From assembly GCF_049478495.1 (NCBI RefSeq), contig NZ_CP168083.1:1116001-1180000 (forward strand): 64,000 nt of DNA, read 5' to 3'. The position numbers and the translations under genes were made by a program. This DNA is from P36-A1 sp049478495 (GTDB taxonomy: Bacteria; Bacillota_I; Bacilli_A; JAJDGJ01). The notes under the pieces are model-generated. The model did no database searches. It was given only the letters and a program-made list of their open reading frames with translations, and was not told the DNA's origin. Of this stretch, positions 18,065 through 26,502 are shown one piece after another. Each line of letters opens with the position of its first letter. Position 1 is the first letter of the stretch.

Positions 18065-18622
18065 TTACTTATTATTTCTTTCAAAAATCATTGGATGATC
18101 AACAACATTGTCTAGTTTATTTAAATATCTAGATAAAACATAGAAATAATCACTCATTCTATTTATAAGTGGTAATATGTTAGAATTAAATTTTTCATCT
18201 TCATTTAAATTTTCTACTAGTGTTACTATTCTTCTTTCAGATCTTCTTGTAATTGTTCTTATTACTCCTGCTTCACAAGATCTTTGTGAACCTGTAGGAT
18301 AAGTAAAAGTTTTTAATGGCTCTAATTGTTTTTCTAAGCCATCAATATATGATTCTATTCTAGTTGCATCTTCTTCAGTAATTGAAAATGGAATTGTTTC
18401 AGTTGGATTTGCTAAATCTGATCCAATATAGAAAAATAATGTCATGATATCTTCTAATTGTTTAATCAATTCTTCTTCTTTAATTAAACCATATAGTTTT
18501 CCTATATGTGCAGATGCTTCATCTGTTGTCCCATATGATTCTAATCTTTCGCTTCCTTTTGATATACGACCACCAATTACACCAGTAGTTTTTTTATCTC
18601 CTGTTTTAGTATATACACTCAT
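18065..18622 (-). CDS. PduO-type cob(I)alamin adenosyltransferase
   Basis: Transfers the adenosyl group of ATP to cob(I)alamin to make coenzyme B12. The 185 residues carry YTKTGDKKTTGVIGGRISKGSERLESYGTTDE at the ATP-binding N-terminus, FTYPTGSQRSCEAGVIRTITRRSERR (the conserved Arg-rich active-site helix) and LINRMSDYFYVLSRYLN. A good ribosome site stands upstream. No other cobalamin or diol-dehydratase gene is nearby, so the B12-dependent enzyme it serves is elsewhere. Probably monocistronic. Confidence 0.9.
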   Translation of the reverse strand: MSVYTKTGDKKTTGVIGGRISKGSERLESYGTTDEASAHIGKLYGLIKEEELIKQLEDIMTLFFYIGSDLANPTETIPFSITEEDATRIESYIDGLEKQLEPLKTFTYPTGSQRSCEAGVIRTITRRSERRIVTLVENLNEDEKFNSNILPLINRMSDYFYVLSRYLNKLDNVVDHPMIFERNNK

Positions 18623-18893
18623 TATGTATACCTCCTTAATTATTATCTTCTTTACAATTATTATCTCATGCTCTTTGTTATTTTAAAATGAAAATGTTAA
18701 CTTTTGTTTTTAATTGGTGTGCTTAAATAACTACTATATTATATATAGATATACGTTTTATTTATTTGTGAATTATTTATGACTTAATAACCTATACTTT
18801 TTAAATGTTTTTATTTTTTTGTTTTTGTCTACAATATACTTTTTAGTTGATGTATGTTATATTATTTTTAGTCTAAAAGGTTGGTGAAGTGAA

Positions 18894-19226
18894 ATGTTAA
18901 ATAGATTAATTCAAAGAAGAGAAGAAAAGAAATTTGAAAAACAATTGTATCTTCAATTAGATAACATTAATATGATGATAGAAGCAACTTTAGATAAACT
19001 TTATGAAGATCATCGTTTGGTGTTAAATTATGAAGATGGATCATCAATTACCGTTTTTATTGATCATATAAAAATGATTGAAAGAAATGCTGATCATACT
19101 TGTCGTTTATTTCTTTCTGTTTCTGATTATATTGATACACCCTATTCTTATGATGTATTACCTATTGCGATTGCATTATATAAAAAGAATGAATCATATG
19201 AATATGAGTTATCAAACAAATATTAA
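18894..19226 (+). CDS. Conserved-looking hypothetical protein, 110 residues
   Basis: Not recognised. The N-terminus is a basic, helix-forming stretch (RLIQRREEKKFEKQLYLQLDNIN), followed by beta-prone segments (HRLVLNYEDGSSITVFIDHIKMIE) and a C-terminal YDVLPIAIALYKK. There is no signal peptide or membrane helix, so it is probably cytoplasmic. AAGGTTGGTGAAGTG precedes the ATG. It is the only plus-strand gene in this region, convergent with pfkA, and shares a terminator hairpin with it. The upstream gap to 18622 is AT-rich and should hold divergent promoters. Confidence 0.7.
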   Translation: MLNRLIQRREEKKFEKQLYLQLDNINMMIEATLDKLYEDHRLVLNYEDGSSITVFIDHIKMIERNADHTCRLFLSVSDYIDTPYSYDVLPIAIALYKKNESYEYELSNKY

Positions 19227-19235
19227 TAGGCACAC

Positions 19236-19264
19236 GAAAACACCATTTCAAAAATGGTGTTTTT
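19236..19264. terminator. Bidirectional terminator between 110-residue gene and pfkA
   Basis: AAAACACCATTT / AAATGGTGTTTT forms a strong stem with A and T runs on both sides, placed between two convergent stops. Confidence 0.85.
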
Positions 19265-19267
19265 ATT

Positions 19268-20224
19268 TTATTTTATTATTTCAGCTATTTTATATGTTTC
19301 ATAATCTATTTCTCTGTCTAGTTTTAAGGCTTCTTCTATTGGTGTTGCATATATTTTAAAACCATCTGTTCCTAAACATATTTTTGATTTTCCCGCTACT
19401 AAATAATCTGCAGCTTTTGCCCCAAACAATGATGCGATATAACGGTCTATAGCACTAGGTGTACCCCCTCTTTGAATGTAACCTAATATTGTTGCTCGAC
19501 TGTTAAATTTTGTGCATTTTTCTATTGCCTTTGCAAGTTCTAAAACATTAGTAATATTTTCAGTTATTACTATTAAAAAGTGCTGTTTTCCTGAAGCAAA
19601 TGCTTCTTTTGCTAGATTCACTAACTGTTCAAAAGAATACTCAAAATCTGAAGTTATAATGGCTTCAGCTCCTGTTGATATACCCGCTTTTAAAGCAATA
19701 TCGCCACAGTTTCGGCCCATTACTTCTACTATTGAACATCTTCTATGTGAAGTTGATGTATCTCTTAATTTATCTATTGCTTCTACTACTGTATTTACTG
19801 CTGTATCATAGCCTATTGTTAGTTTTGTTGATGGTATATCATTATCAATAGTTCCTGGGACTCCTATAACTTTAATTCCATGTCTTGCTAAAGCTAAGGC
19901 CCCCCTATAAGAACCATCTCCACCAATCACTACTAATCCTTCAATTCCCATTTTTTTAAGCTTGTTAGCAATCTCAACTTGAACTTCTGGTTCTAACATT
20001 TCTAAAAATCTTGCTGTACCTAAAATTGTTCCTCCACGATTTAAGGTATCAGAAACACTAGAACGATCCATTGCAAAAATATCATCATGGTAAAGCCCAT
20101 GAAATCCATCGCGGATTCCATAGACTTCCATACCATGGTGTAAAGCAGTTCTGACAAAAGCTCTAATTGCGGCGTTCATTCCCGGTGCATCGCCACCTGA
20201 TGTCAATATTGCTACTTTATTCAT
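19268..20224 (-). CDS. pfkA: ATP-dependent 6-phosphofructokinase
   Basis: Phosphorylates fructose 6-phosphate to the 1,6-bisphosphate in glycolysis. The 318 residues are normal for the bacterial tetrameric enzyme. TSGGDAPGMNAAIR and GGDGSYRGA form the ATP site; the Gly after GGDGS and the PGTIDND motif (Gly rather than Lys) point to ATP, not pyrophosphate. MGRNCGDIAL and GYIQRGGTPS are also present. It begins one base past the thrS stop, with AAAGGT inside the thrS end as ribosome site, so it is in the T-box-controlled thrS transcript. No separate promoter was noticed. Confidence 0.97.
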   Translation of the reverse strand: MNKVAILTSGGDAPGMNAAIRAFVRTALHHGMEVYGIRDGFHGLYHDDIFAMDRSSVSDTLNRGGTILGTARFLEMLEPEVQVEIANKLKKMGIEGLVVIGGDGSYRGALALARHGIKVIGVPGTIDNDIPSTKLTIGYDTAVNTVVEAIDKLRDTSTSHRRCSIVEVMGRNCGDIALKAGISTGAEAIITSDFEYSFEQLVNLAKEAFASGKQHFLIVITENITNVLELAKAIEKCTKFNSRATILGYIQRGGTPSAIDRYIASLFGAKAADYLVAGKSKICLGTDGFKIYATPIEEALKLDREIDYETYKIAEIIK

Positions 20225-20225
20225 A

Positions 20226-22127
20226 CTATTGATTACCTTTACTTGCTATTTCTGCTTGAATCATTTCAATAAATTGTTCTATTGATACATTAACTTGATC
20301 TTCACTTCCATATTTACGATAAGTTACTGAGTTACTTTCTACTTCTTTATCTCCAATTACTAATTGATATGGAATCTTTTTAACTTGAGCATCTCTTATT
20401 AAATAACCTAGTTTTTCATCTCTTAAATCAATACTTGATCTTAAATCTAAACCTTTGAATTGAGCATTTAATTTTGCAGCATACTCTTCATGTACTTCAT
20501 TAACTGGAATGATTTTAATTTGTTCTGGTGCTAACCAAGTTGGGAAAGCTCCAGCATAGTGTTCAATTAATATTCCAATAAATCTTTCTATTGAACCTAA
20601 TAATGCTCTGTGTAACATTACTGGTCTTTGTTTACTACCATCTTTATCAATATAAGATAAATTAAATCTTTCTGGTAAGTTTTGATCTAATTGGATTGTA
20701 CCACATTGCCATACTCGACCAATTGAATCTCTTAATTTAAAGTCGATTTTTGGACCATAGAATGCTCCATCACCTTCATTAATTATATAATCATATCCAG
20801 CTGCTTTTACTGCCTTCATTAAAGCTGCTTCTGATTTTTCCCATATTTCTTCTGAACCAATGGCATTTTCTGGTCTAGTAGAAATTTCAATATGGAAACT
20901 TAATCCAAATGTGTTATAGATTTCTGCATATAAATCAATTAAGCTTACAATTTCACTTTCAATTTGATCTGGAGTCATAAAGATATGAGCATCATCTTGA
21001 GTAAATGCTCTAACTCTAAATAGACCATGTAATGCTCCACTTGCTTCATGTCTATGTACTAATCCTAATTCTCCAACTCTCATTGGGAATTCTTTATATG
21101 AATGAATTTGGTAATCATAAACTAACATAGCTCCTGGACAGTTCATTGGTTTAATAGCAAATTCATGTTTATCTATTTCAGAAGTATACATGTTTTCTCT
21201 ATAGTTAAACCAGTGTCCTGATACTTCCCATAATTCTTTATTTAACATTATTGGTGTATTAATAAAAGTGTAGTTTTCTCTTTTATGAACACTCATCCAG
21301 TAATTTAAAAGATTTTCTCTTAATGTCATACCTGCAGGTAACCAGAATGGAAATCCTGGTCCATATTCACTAATCATGAATAAATCTAACTCTTTACCTA
21401 ATTTACGGTGATCTCTTTTTTTAGCTTCTTCTAACATGTTTAAGTGTTCTTCTAATTCTTCTTTTGAACTCATAGCAATACCATAAATTCTTTGCATCAT
21501 TTCATTATCTGAATCACCTTTCCAATATGCTCCAGCAATTGATAATAATTTAAAGCTTTTTAATACTTTAGTATTGTCTACATGAGGTCCTCTACATACA
21601 TCAGCCCAATCTCCTTGAGTATAAACTGATATTGGATATTCACAAATATCTTCAATTATTTGTTTTTTATAACTATCATTACTAAATAATTCTAAAGCTT
21701 CTTCTTTACTTACTTCTTTTCTTTCTATTTGAATTGCTGCTGAAACTATCTTTTGCATCTCTTTTTCAATTTTTTTCAAATCTTCATCATTAATATGTGC
21801 TTCTGATACAAAATCATAATAGAAACCATTTTCTATTGCAGGTCCTACTCCAAATTGTGCATCTGGATATAATCTTTTAATTGCATGTGCCATTAAATGT
21901 GCTGCAGAATGATTTAATATTTCAAATGCTTCTGGATCTGTAATTTCAATTAATTTTATTTTAGCATCTTCATTTATCGGAGTTAATAAATCAACCATTT
22001 TCCCATTAACTTCTCCTGCTATTACTTTTTTTCTAAGTGATTTAGATATTTCTGATGCAATTTTATCTAATGTAATTCCTTGTTCATATTCCTTTACCAT
22101 ACCATCTAAGAATTCAATTTTAATCAT
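20226..22127 (-). CDS. thrS: Threonyl-tRNA synthetase
   Basis: A class II synthetase of 633 residues. A TGS domain (1-60) is followed by the editing domain with HSAAHLMAHAIK and VCRGPHV, the catalytic core with IKPMNCPGAMLVYD and FRVRAFTQDDAHIF, and a C-terminal anticodon-binding domain starting near 540. Full length. The ATG follows AAAGGAAGAT. A threonine T-box leader precedes it and pfkA follows without a gap, an order not seen in B. subtilis. Confidence 0.98.
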   Translation of the reverse strand: MIKIEFLDGMVKEYEQGITLDKIASEISKSLRKKVIAGEVNGKMVDLLTPINEDAKIKLIEITDPEAFEILNHSAAHLMAHAIKRLYPDAQFGVGPAIENGFYYDFVSEAHINDEDLKKIEKEMQKIVSAAIQIERKEVSKEEALELFSNDSYKKQIIEDICEYPISVYTQGDWADVCRGPHVDNTKVLKSFKLLSIAGAYWKGDSDNEMMQRIYGIAMSSKEELEEHLNMLEEAKKRDHRKLGKELDLFMISEYGPGFPFWLPAGMTLRENLLNYWMSVHKRENYTFINTPIMLNKELWEVSGHWFNYRENMYTSEIDKHEFAIKPMNCPGAMLVYDYQIHSYKEFPMRVGELGLVHRHEASGALHGLFRVRAFTQDDAHIFMTPDQIESEIVSLIDLYAEIYNTFGLSFHIEISTRPENAIGSEEIWEKSEAALMKAVKAAGYDYIINEGDGAFYGPKIDFKLRDSIGRVWQCGTIQLDQNLPERFNLSYIDKDGSKQRPVMLHRALLGSIERFIGILIEHYAGAFPTWLAPEQIKIIPVNEVHEEYAAKLNAQFKGLDLRSSIDLRDEKLGYLIRDAQVKKIPYQLVIGDKEVESNSVTYRKYGSEDQVNVSIEQFIEMIQAEIASKGNQ

Positions 22128-22158
22128 TTTAATCTTCCTTTCAACTTTCTATTTTAAT

Positions 22159-22384
22159 AAAAAAAACGCTTCATCCATAAAGGACGAAACGTTCGTGGTA
22201 CCACCTTAGTTTGTTAGAATTAATCTAACCTCTATCTTTTGTAACGTAAAAGTTTCCGGCTCACTTTTTCAAGGGCTGCTTGCAAGTAGTAATTGTTAAC
22301 TGGTTCAATGCTTGGCTTACACCATTTCCAAACTCGCTGTTTGAGTGCCTTAACAATCTTGTCTTGTTCATTGCATTTGTGATT
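22159..22384 (-). promoter_or_regulatory. T-box riboswitch (threonine) upstream of thrS
   Basis: Minus-strand TGGTACCACG (22194-22203) is the T-box. It is followed by a terminator hairpin (AACGTTTCGTCC / GGATGAAGCGTT with mismatches) and a U-run at 22159-22166. Stem I has ACC and ACU triplets as possible Thr specifiers. The leader starts about seven bases after the promoter below. Confidence 0.92.
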
Positions 22385-22390
22385 TTCTCT

Positions 22391-22419
22391 ATTCTAGCAC
22401 CATAAATTAATTATTGCAA
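22391..22419 (-). promoter_or_regulatory. Sigma-A promoter of thrS-pfkA
   Basis: Minus-strand TTGCAA (complement of 22414-22419), 17 bases, TAGAAT (complement of 22391-22396). It lies between the pyk stop and the T-box leader. Confidence 0.8.
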
Positions 22420-22436
22420 GTAATATTCACAAAATA

Positions 22437-23852
22437 TTAATTTATTTGCATTATTTTTAAGAAATTTGTAATTGGAGTTCCATCTGGATGACCACCTGTG
22501 ATTATAACATAATCACCAATTTGTAACCCAACACTTTTAGCTTTTTCATTTACAATTCCATATTTTGATTCTAAACTTGTGTATGCACCTTTAGCAACAC
22601 CATATACTCCCCAATTAAGTGCTAAATTATATAATGTTTGATCATGATGTGATAATGCATAGATTGGACAAATTGGTCTGTATTTAGATATTTGTCTTGC
22701 TGTTGAACCTGAATCTGTAAATGTAAAAATCCCTTTTGCACCAATTTTGGCAGCTAATTCTACAGCACTAATTCCAATTCCATCATATGGATTAACTTCA
22801 ATATCTCCAATACTATTTTCAACAAATCGAGAACGATCTAGTAATGCTATTTCACTTTTTTCAGCTATTTTTGCCATTGCTTGAACTGCCTGAACTGGAT
22901 ATTCTCCTTTTGCTGTTTCTCCAGAAAGCATTACAGCATCAGCTCCATCACTAATTGCTCTAGCAACATCTCCAACCTCAGCTCTTGTTGGTCTTGGATT
23001 TCTTTCCATTGAATCTAACATTTGTGTTGCTATAACAACAATTTTACCTTTGTTATTACATTTTTCACAAATCATACGTTGTGCAACTGGAACATCTTCC
23101 ATTGGTATTTCTGTTCCTAAATCTCCACGTGCTACCATTATTCCATCTGCAGCATCGATAATATCATCAATATTATCAACACCCTCTTGGTTTTCTATCT
23201 TACAAATAATTTGTATATCTTTTCTACCACATGCATCTGTTATTGCTCTTACTTGTAATACATCTTCTTTTTTTCTTGTGAAACTAGCTGCAATAAAACT
23301 TGCACCATTATTACAAGCAAATTCAATATCTGCTTTATCTTTCTCTGAAATATATTCCATATCTAAAGATTTGTTTGGAACATTTACACCTTTTTTAGAT
23401 GAAATATTTCCAGAGTTTAAAACTTTTACAGTAATTTTTTCTTCATCTGTTGCCATTACTTCTAATTCAATTAAACCATCATCAATTAAAATTCTGTCTC
23501 CTGGTACTACTTCTTTATATAAGTCTGAGTATGTAATTGAAAACTTTTTATTATCTCCTTCAATTTCATGCATATATATCTCAACTATTTCACCAGTAGT
23601 TAAGACTGCTTTATTATCTTTTATCATATGCGTTCTAATTTCAGGGCCTTTAGTATCTGCAAGCCAAGCTACATATTTTTTCTTTTCTTCATTAATTTCT
23701 TTTACCATTTTAAGAATCGGTATAGCTGTTTCTCCTGTAGCATGTGAGAAGTTGATTCGTACAACATTTAATCCACTGTCAACAAGTGCTGCTATTTTTT
23801 CCTTTGTGTTTGTAGCTGGACCCATTGTTGCAATAATTTTAGAATTTTTCAT
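22437..23852 (-). CDS. pyk: Pyruvate kinase
   Basis: Converts phosphoenolpyruvate and ADP to pyruvate and ATP. The 471 residues give the three standard domains. Motifs include MGPATNTKEKI, VRINFSHA, IICKIENQEG, MVARGDLGTEIP and the active-site run TRAEVGDVARAISDGADAVMLSGE. The extra C-terminal PEP-utiliser domain found in Bacillus Pyk is absent, so this is the short form. It is separated from thrS-pfkA by the T-box leader and promoter, so pyk and pfkA are close but independently transcribed. Confidence 0.97.
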   Translation of the reverse strand: MKNSKIIATMGPATNTKEKIAALVDSGLNVVRINFSHATGETAIPILKMVKEINEEKKKYVAWLADTKGPEIRTHMIKDNKAVLTTGEIVEIYMHEIEGDNKKFSITYSDLYKEVVPGDRILIDDGLIELEVMATDEEKITVKVLNSGNISSKKGVNVPNKSLDMEYISEKDKADIEFACNNGASFIAASFTRKKEDVLQVRAITDACGRKDIQIICKIENQEGVDNIDDIIDAADGIMVARGDLGTEIPMEDVPVAQRMICEKCNNKGKIVVIATQMLDSMERNPRPTRAEVGDVARAISDGADAVMLSGETAKGEYPVQAVQAMAKIAEKSEIALLDRSRFVENSIGDIEVNPYDGIGISAVELAAKIGAKGIFTFTDSGSTARQISKYRPICPIYALSHHDQTLYNLALNWGVYGVAKGAYTSLESKYGIVNEKAKSVGLQIGDYVIITGGHPDGTPITNFLKIMQIN

Positions 23853-23918
23853 TTAGTAAAACTCTCCTTTGTTTCAATTTATTGTCTTAGTATAGCACAA
23901 AAAAAATTAAATAAAATC

Positions 23919-26243
23919 TTAAAAGCAACGAAATATTCGTTTAAAAAGTGTATAAGTAAGACTTATTAAAATGAAAGCGTAACCAAAAAGCGCTTTCTTT
24001 GTTTTAGTCCCTGTTTCTAGGATTTTCAACTGTTTGTTAGTATAAGTTTTCTCAATAGGTTTGTTTTCAATACAGATTTTTTCTTCTTTTTCTTCTAAAA
24101 AATATCCTACTGCTGCTTTAGTTTCTTTGACTACAAAGCACTCTTGTTCAAGCTTTAATTGAATCATCCCATTTTCATCTGTATTATGAATTGATTCCTT
24201 TTTCTTTTTATCAATAATTGTAAACTGCGTATTAGGTATTGGCTTATTATTATCAAAATCTACCTTTTTTAATATTAGATTTGCATCGGTAATTTTACTA
24301 TTTAAAAATTTAATATTATTATCATTTTCAAGACAGACTTCTTGCGTATTATTTTCATTAAGTAAGTAATTTGGTGGTGGTGTTATTTCACTTACACTAA
24401 AACAATCATTTTTCAAAGCTTCTATTATTATTTTACCCTGTTTATCACTTTTTAGTATTTGTTCATTTTGATGCTTATCAATAACTTTAAAAACAGCATT
24501 TTCTAAACCAACTTCAGTTTCTATGTCTAATTTATTTATTACTAATATATGTTTTTGATAATAATTTATTATATCTTCTAGAGCTATTATTTGTTGATGT
24601 TTCTCAATATTTATTGGGTATTTGTTATTGTTGCTTATGTATATTGGATTTTGATTGCTCTCTTGTAGATAATATTTTCCAAGTAATAAATTATCAACTT
24701 CAATGACTCCATTTTTATCAGTATAATATTTAGCAATTAAAATATCTTCACTATTAAATAAACTAAATTCAATATTATTAAGCAGTGTGTTATGTTCATC
24801 TTTTTTTATTAGTTTAAACCCCCCTTGTTCTAAAACATTTACTATTGGCTTATCATTGTTTATTTGAACAATTTTATCTTTTAAGACTTCAACTTCATAA
24901 ACAGTATCATCTAAAAGATAATTTTCTAAAGTTTTTATTTCCTTTACTTGATAAATACCTGTTCTTAACTTTTGTGATATTGCTATTCCTTCTTCATTAG
25001 TAGTCAAAGTCTGAATTAGCTTTGTATCTTGATATATTTCATATTTTACTTTTGCTAATGGTTCTGGTTTAGGTTCAAGTTTTTCTTGTTCCTGTTTATT
25101 ATATTGACTTTTTTGTAAGTTAAATTCATTTTTTTCGTTCAAAAAGCCATATTTTGATTGCTTTTGTCCATACTTAACTACTTTTATTAATCCTTTATAA
25201 AATTGATTTACTATAGGTTTATTCTCATTTATATAAACTGTTTCATTTATTTTTATATTAACTGTATATTCCGTTGTATCTAAATAATGATTAGTTGGAG
25301 CTTTAATTTCTTTAATAATATATGTATTTTGATCAAGTAATTTTGATTCAAAATAGCCTTCTTTATTACTGATCATAGTATCAATTAAAGCATTGTTTAA
25401 ATAGACACCAAAGTGAGCATTTTCTAATTTTTCTTCACTTTCATTTATTTTGTAACCTGCAATTTTACCTTGTCCTTTCTGGGTGGTGAATGTTACATTA
25501 TTTGTTAATACATTTTCATAATTTACTAAAACATAATCTTGTAATACATTATGTAAATAAACAAAAGTATAGTCTTTATCTAGTTCATTATGTTTCATTA
25601 AATTCAAATTAGTTGTGATATTTTTATTATTATTTATTGGATTTTCTATTCTAATACTGTTATTTGTTTTAGTAATTTTTAATCCACTTTGATTTTGAAA
25701 ATTACTTAGATTAGTTATAACCCAGTCTTTTAAGTTTGAATCATTTAAGACTAAATTACTACCTGCTCTAATATTATAAGTTTTATTTGAAAATTCTAAG
25801 TTTTTATTAAATTCATTTACTCTATTATTTATATTATTTCGATGTGATGTAAGATTGATTGTGAATCGATACTGTTTATTACTTATTTCATCCCATATTA
25901 ATTCTTGGGCAGCATAATATATTCGTATATAATTTGAATTATTATTAGCCTTTGCTTCATTATATAGCTTTGTAGCACTTAATCCTATTACTTCTATACG
26001 TCTTTTTTTAGCATTAGATATACCACTGTAATTACTAGCAAAGTTTCTTCTTGAATAACTACTAGTACCTGCATTTAATCCTGGTTGTATACAAAAGGCT
26101 AGTTTGTTATTTATAACTATTCTTTTAATACTCCAACCATTTGTTGTTTTAAAACCATCATCTGTAGTTTTAATTGATGCTTGAATTTTACTGCCTGTTA
26201 TTAAATAAAATAACAAGAGTATTAGCATTGTAAGCTTTTTCAT
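23919..26243 (-). CDS. Thioester-domain surface protein with SpaA/Cna_B repeats
   Basis: A 774-residue secreted, probably wall-linked adhesin. A signal peptide (cleavage likely after Ala22) is followed by a thioester domain: Cys51 in AFCIQPG and Gln113 in AAQELIW are the expected partners of the internal Cys-Gln thioester that lets such proteins bond covalently to host surfaces. About five SpaA/Cna_B-like beta domains follow (roughly 255-740), each starting near a Lys and ending with an E in KEI, QES, SEI or KET, as for isopeptide cross-links. The C-terminus has ILETGTKTKK, a hydrophobic helix and KRIFRCF, a sorting signal in which LETG replaces LPXTG. No sortase gene is in the window. Confidence 0.85.
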   Translation of the reverse strand: MKKLTMLILLLFYLITGSKIQASIKTTDDGFKTTNGWSIKRIVINNKLAFCIQPGLNAGTSSYSRRNFASNYSGISNAKKRRIEVIGLSATKLYNEAKANNNSNYIRIYYAAQELIWDEISNKQYRFTINLTSHRNNINNRVNEFNKNLEFSNKTYNIRAGSNLVLNDSNLKDWVITNLSNFQNQSGLKITKTNNSIRIENPINNNKNITTNLNLMKHNELDKDYTFVYLHNVLQDYVLVNYENVLTNNVTFTTQKGQGKIAGYKINESEEKLENAHFGVYLNNALIDTMISNKEGYFESKLLDQNTYIIKEIKAPTNHYLDTTEYTVNIKINETVYINENKPIVNQFYKGLIKVVKYGQKQSKYGFLNEKNEFNLQKSQYNKQEQEKLEPKPEPLAKVKYEIYQDTKLIQTLTTNEEGIAISQKLRTGIYQVKEIKTLENYLLDDTVYEVEVLKDKIVQINNDKPIVNVLEQGGFKLIKKDEHNTLLNNIEFSLFNSEDILIAKYYTDKNGVIEVDNLLLGKYYLQESNQNPIYISNNNKYPINIEKHQQIIALEDIINYYQKHILVINKLDIETEVGLENAVFKVIDKHQNEQILKSDKQGKIIIEALKNDCFSVSEITPPPNYLLNENNTQEVCLENDNNIKFLNSKITDANLILKKVDFDNNKPIPNTQFTIIDKKKKESIHNTDENGMIQLKLEQECFVVKETKAAVGYFLEEKEEKICIENKPIEKTYTNKQLKILETGTKTKKALFGYAFILISLTYTLFKRIFRCF

Positions 26244-26412
26244 ATTATCACCTCACTTGTCTTTTACATTTAAATTATATTTACCTAAAAAATTTTTATT
26301 TTTTTTTGAATTTTTATAAAAGCATTAGTAGATATTTTAATTTTTTATAATTATGAGTGATAATACTAATAGTGATGTCTATTTTTAAAAAATAATATTT
26401 TGAAAATCAAAA

Positions 26413-26436
26413 AAGAAGCGAATAAACTCGCTTCTT
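26413..26436 (-). terminator. Intrinsic terminator after copA
   Basis: AAGAAGCGA (26413-26421) / TCGCTTCTT (26428-26436) is a perfect 9-bp stem followed on the minus strand by a U-tract. A smaller hairpin AAAAGT-CTA-ACTTTT lies just beside it. The rest of 26244-26502 is AT-rich without other signals. Confidence 0.8.
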
Positions 26437-26502
26437 CAAAAGTCTAACTTTTGGGGTGCATTACAATATTAAGGTATTATTTTATATTTTTCTATAACTT
26501 GT

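Noticed and set aside
23050..23856. Long plus-strand frame opposite pyk (268 codons)
   Set aside because: It is antisense to a fully conserved pyruvate kinase. The length reflects codon bias, and no family or ribosome site supports it.
23919..26243. Surface protein as part of a recent mobile island
   Set aside because: Base composition is like its neighbours, no mobility genes are adjacent and it lies between housekeeping genes.
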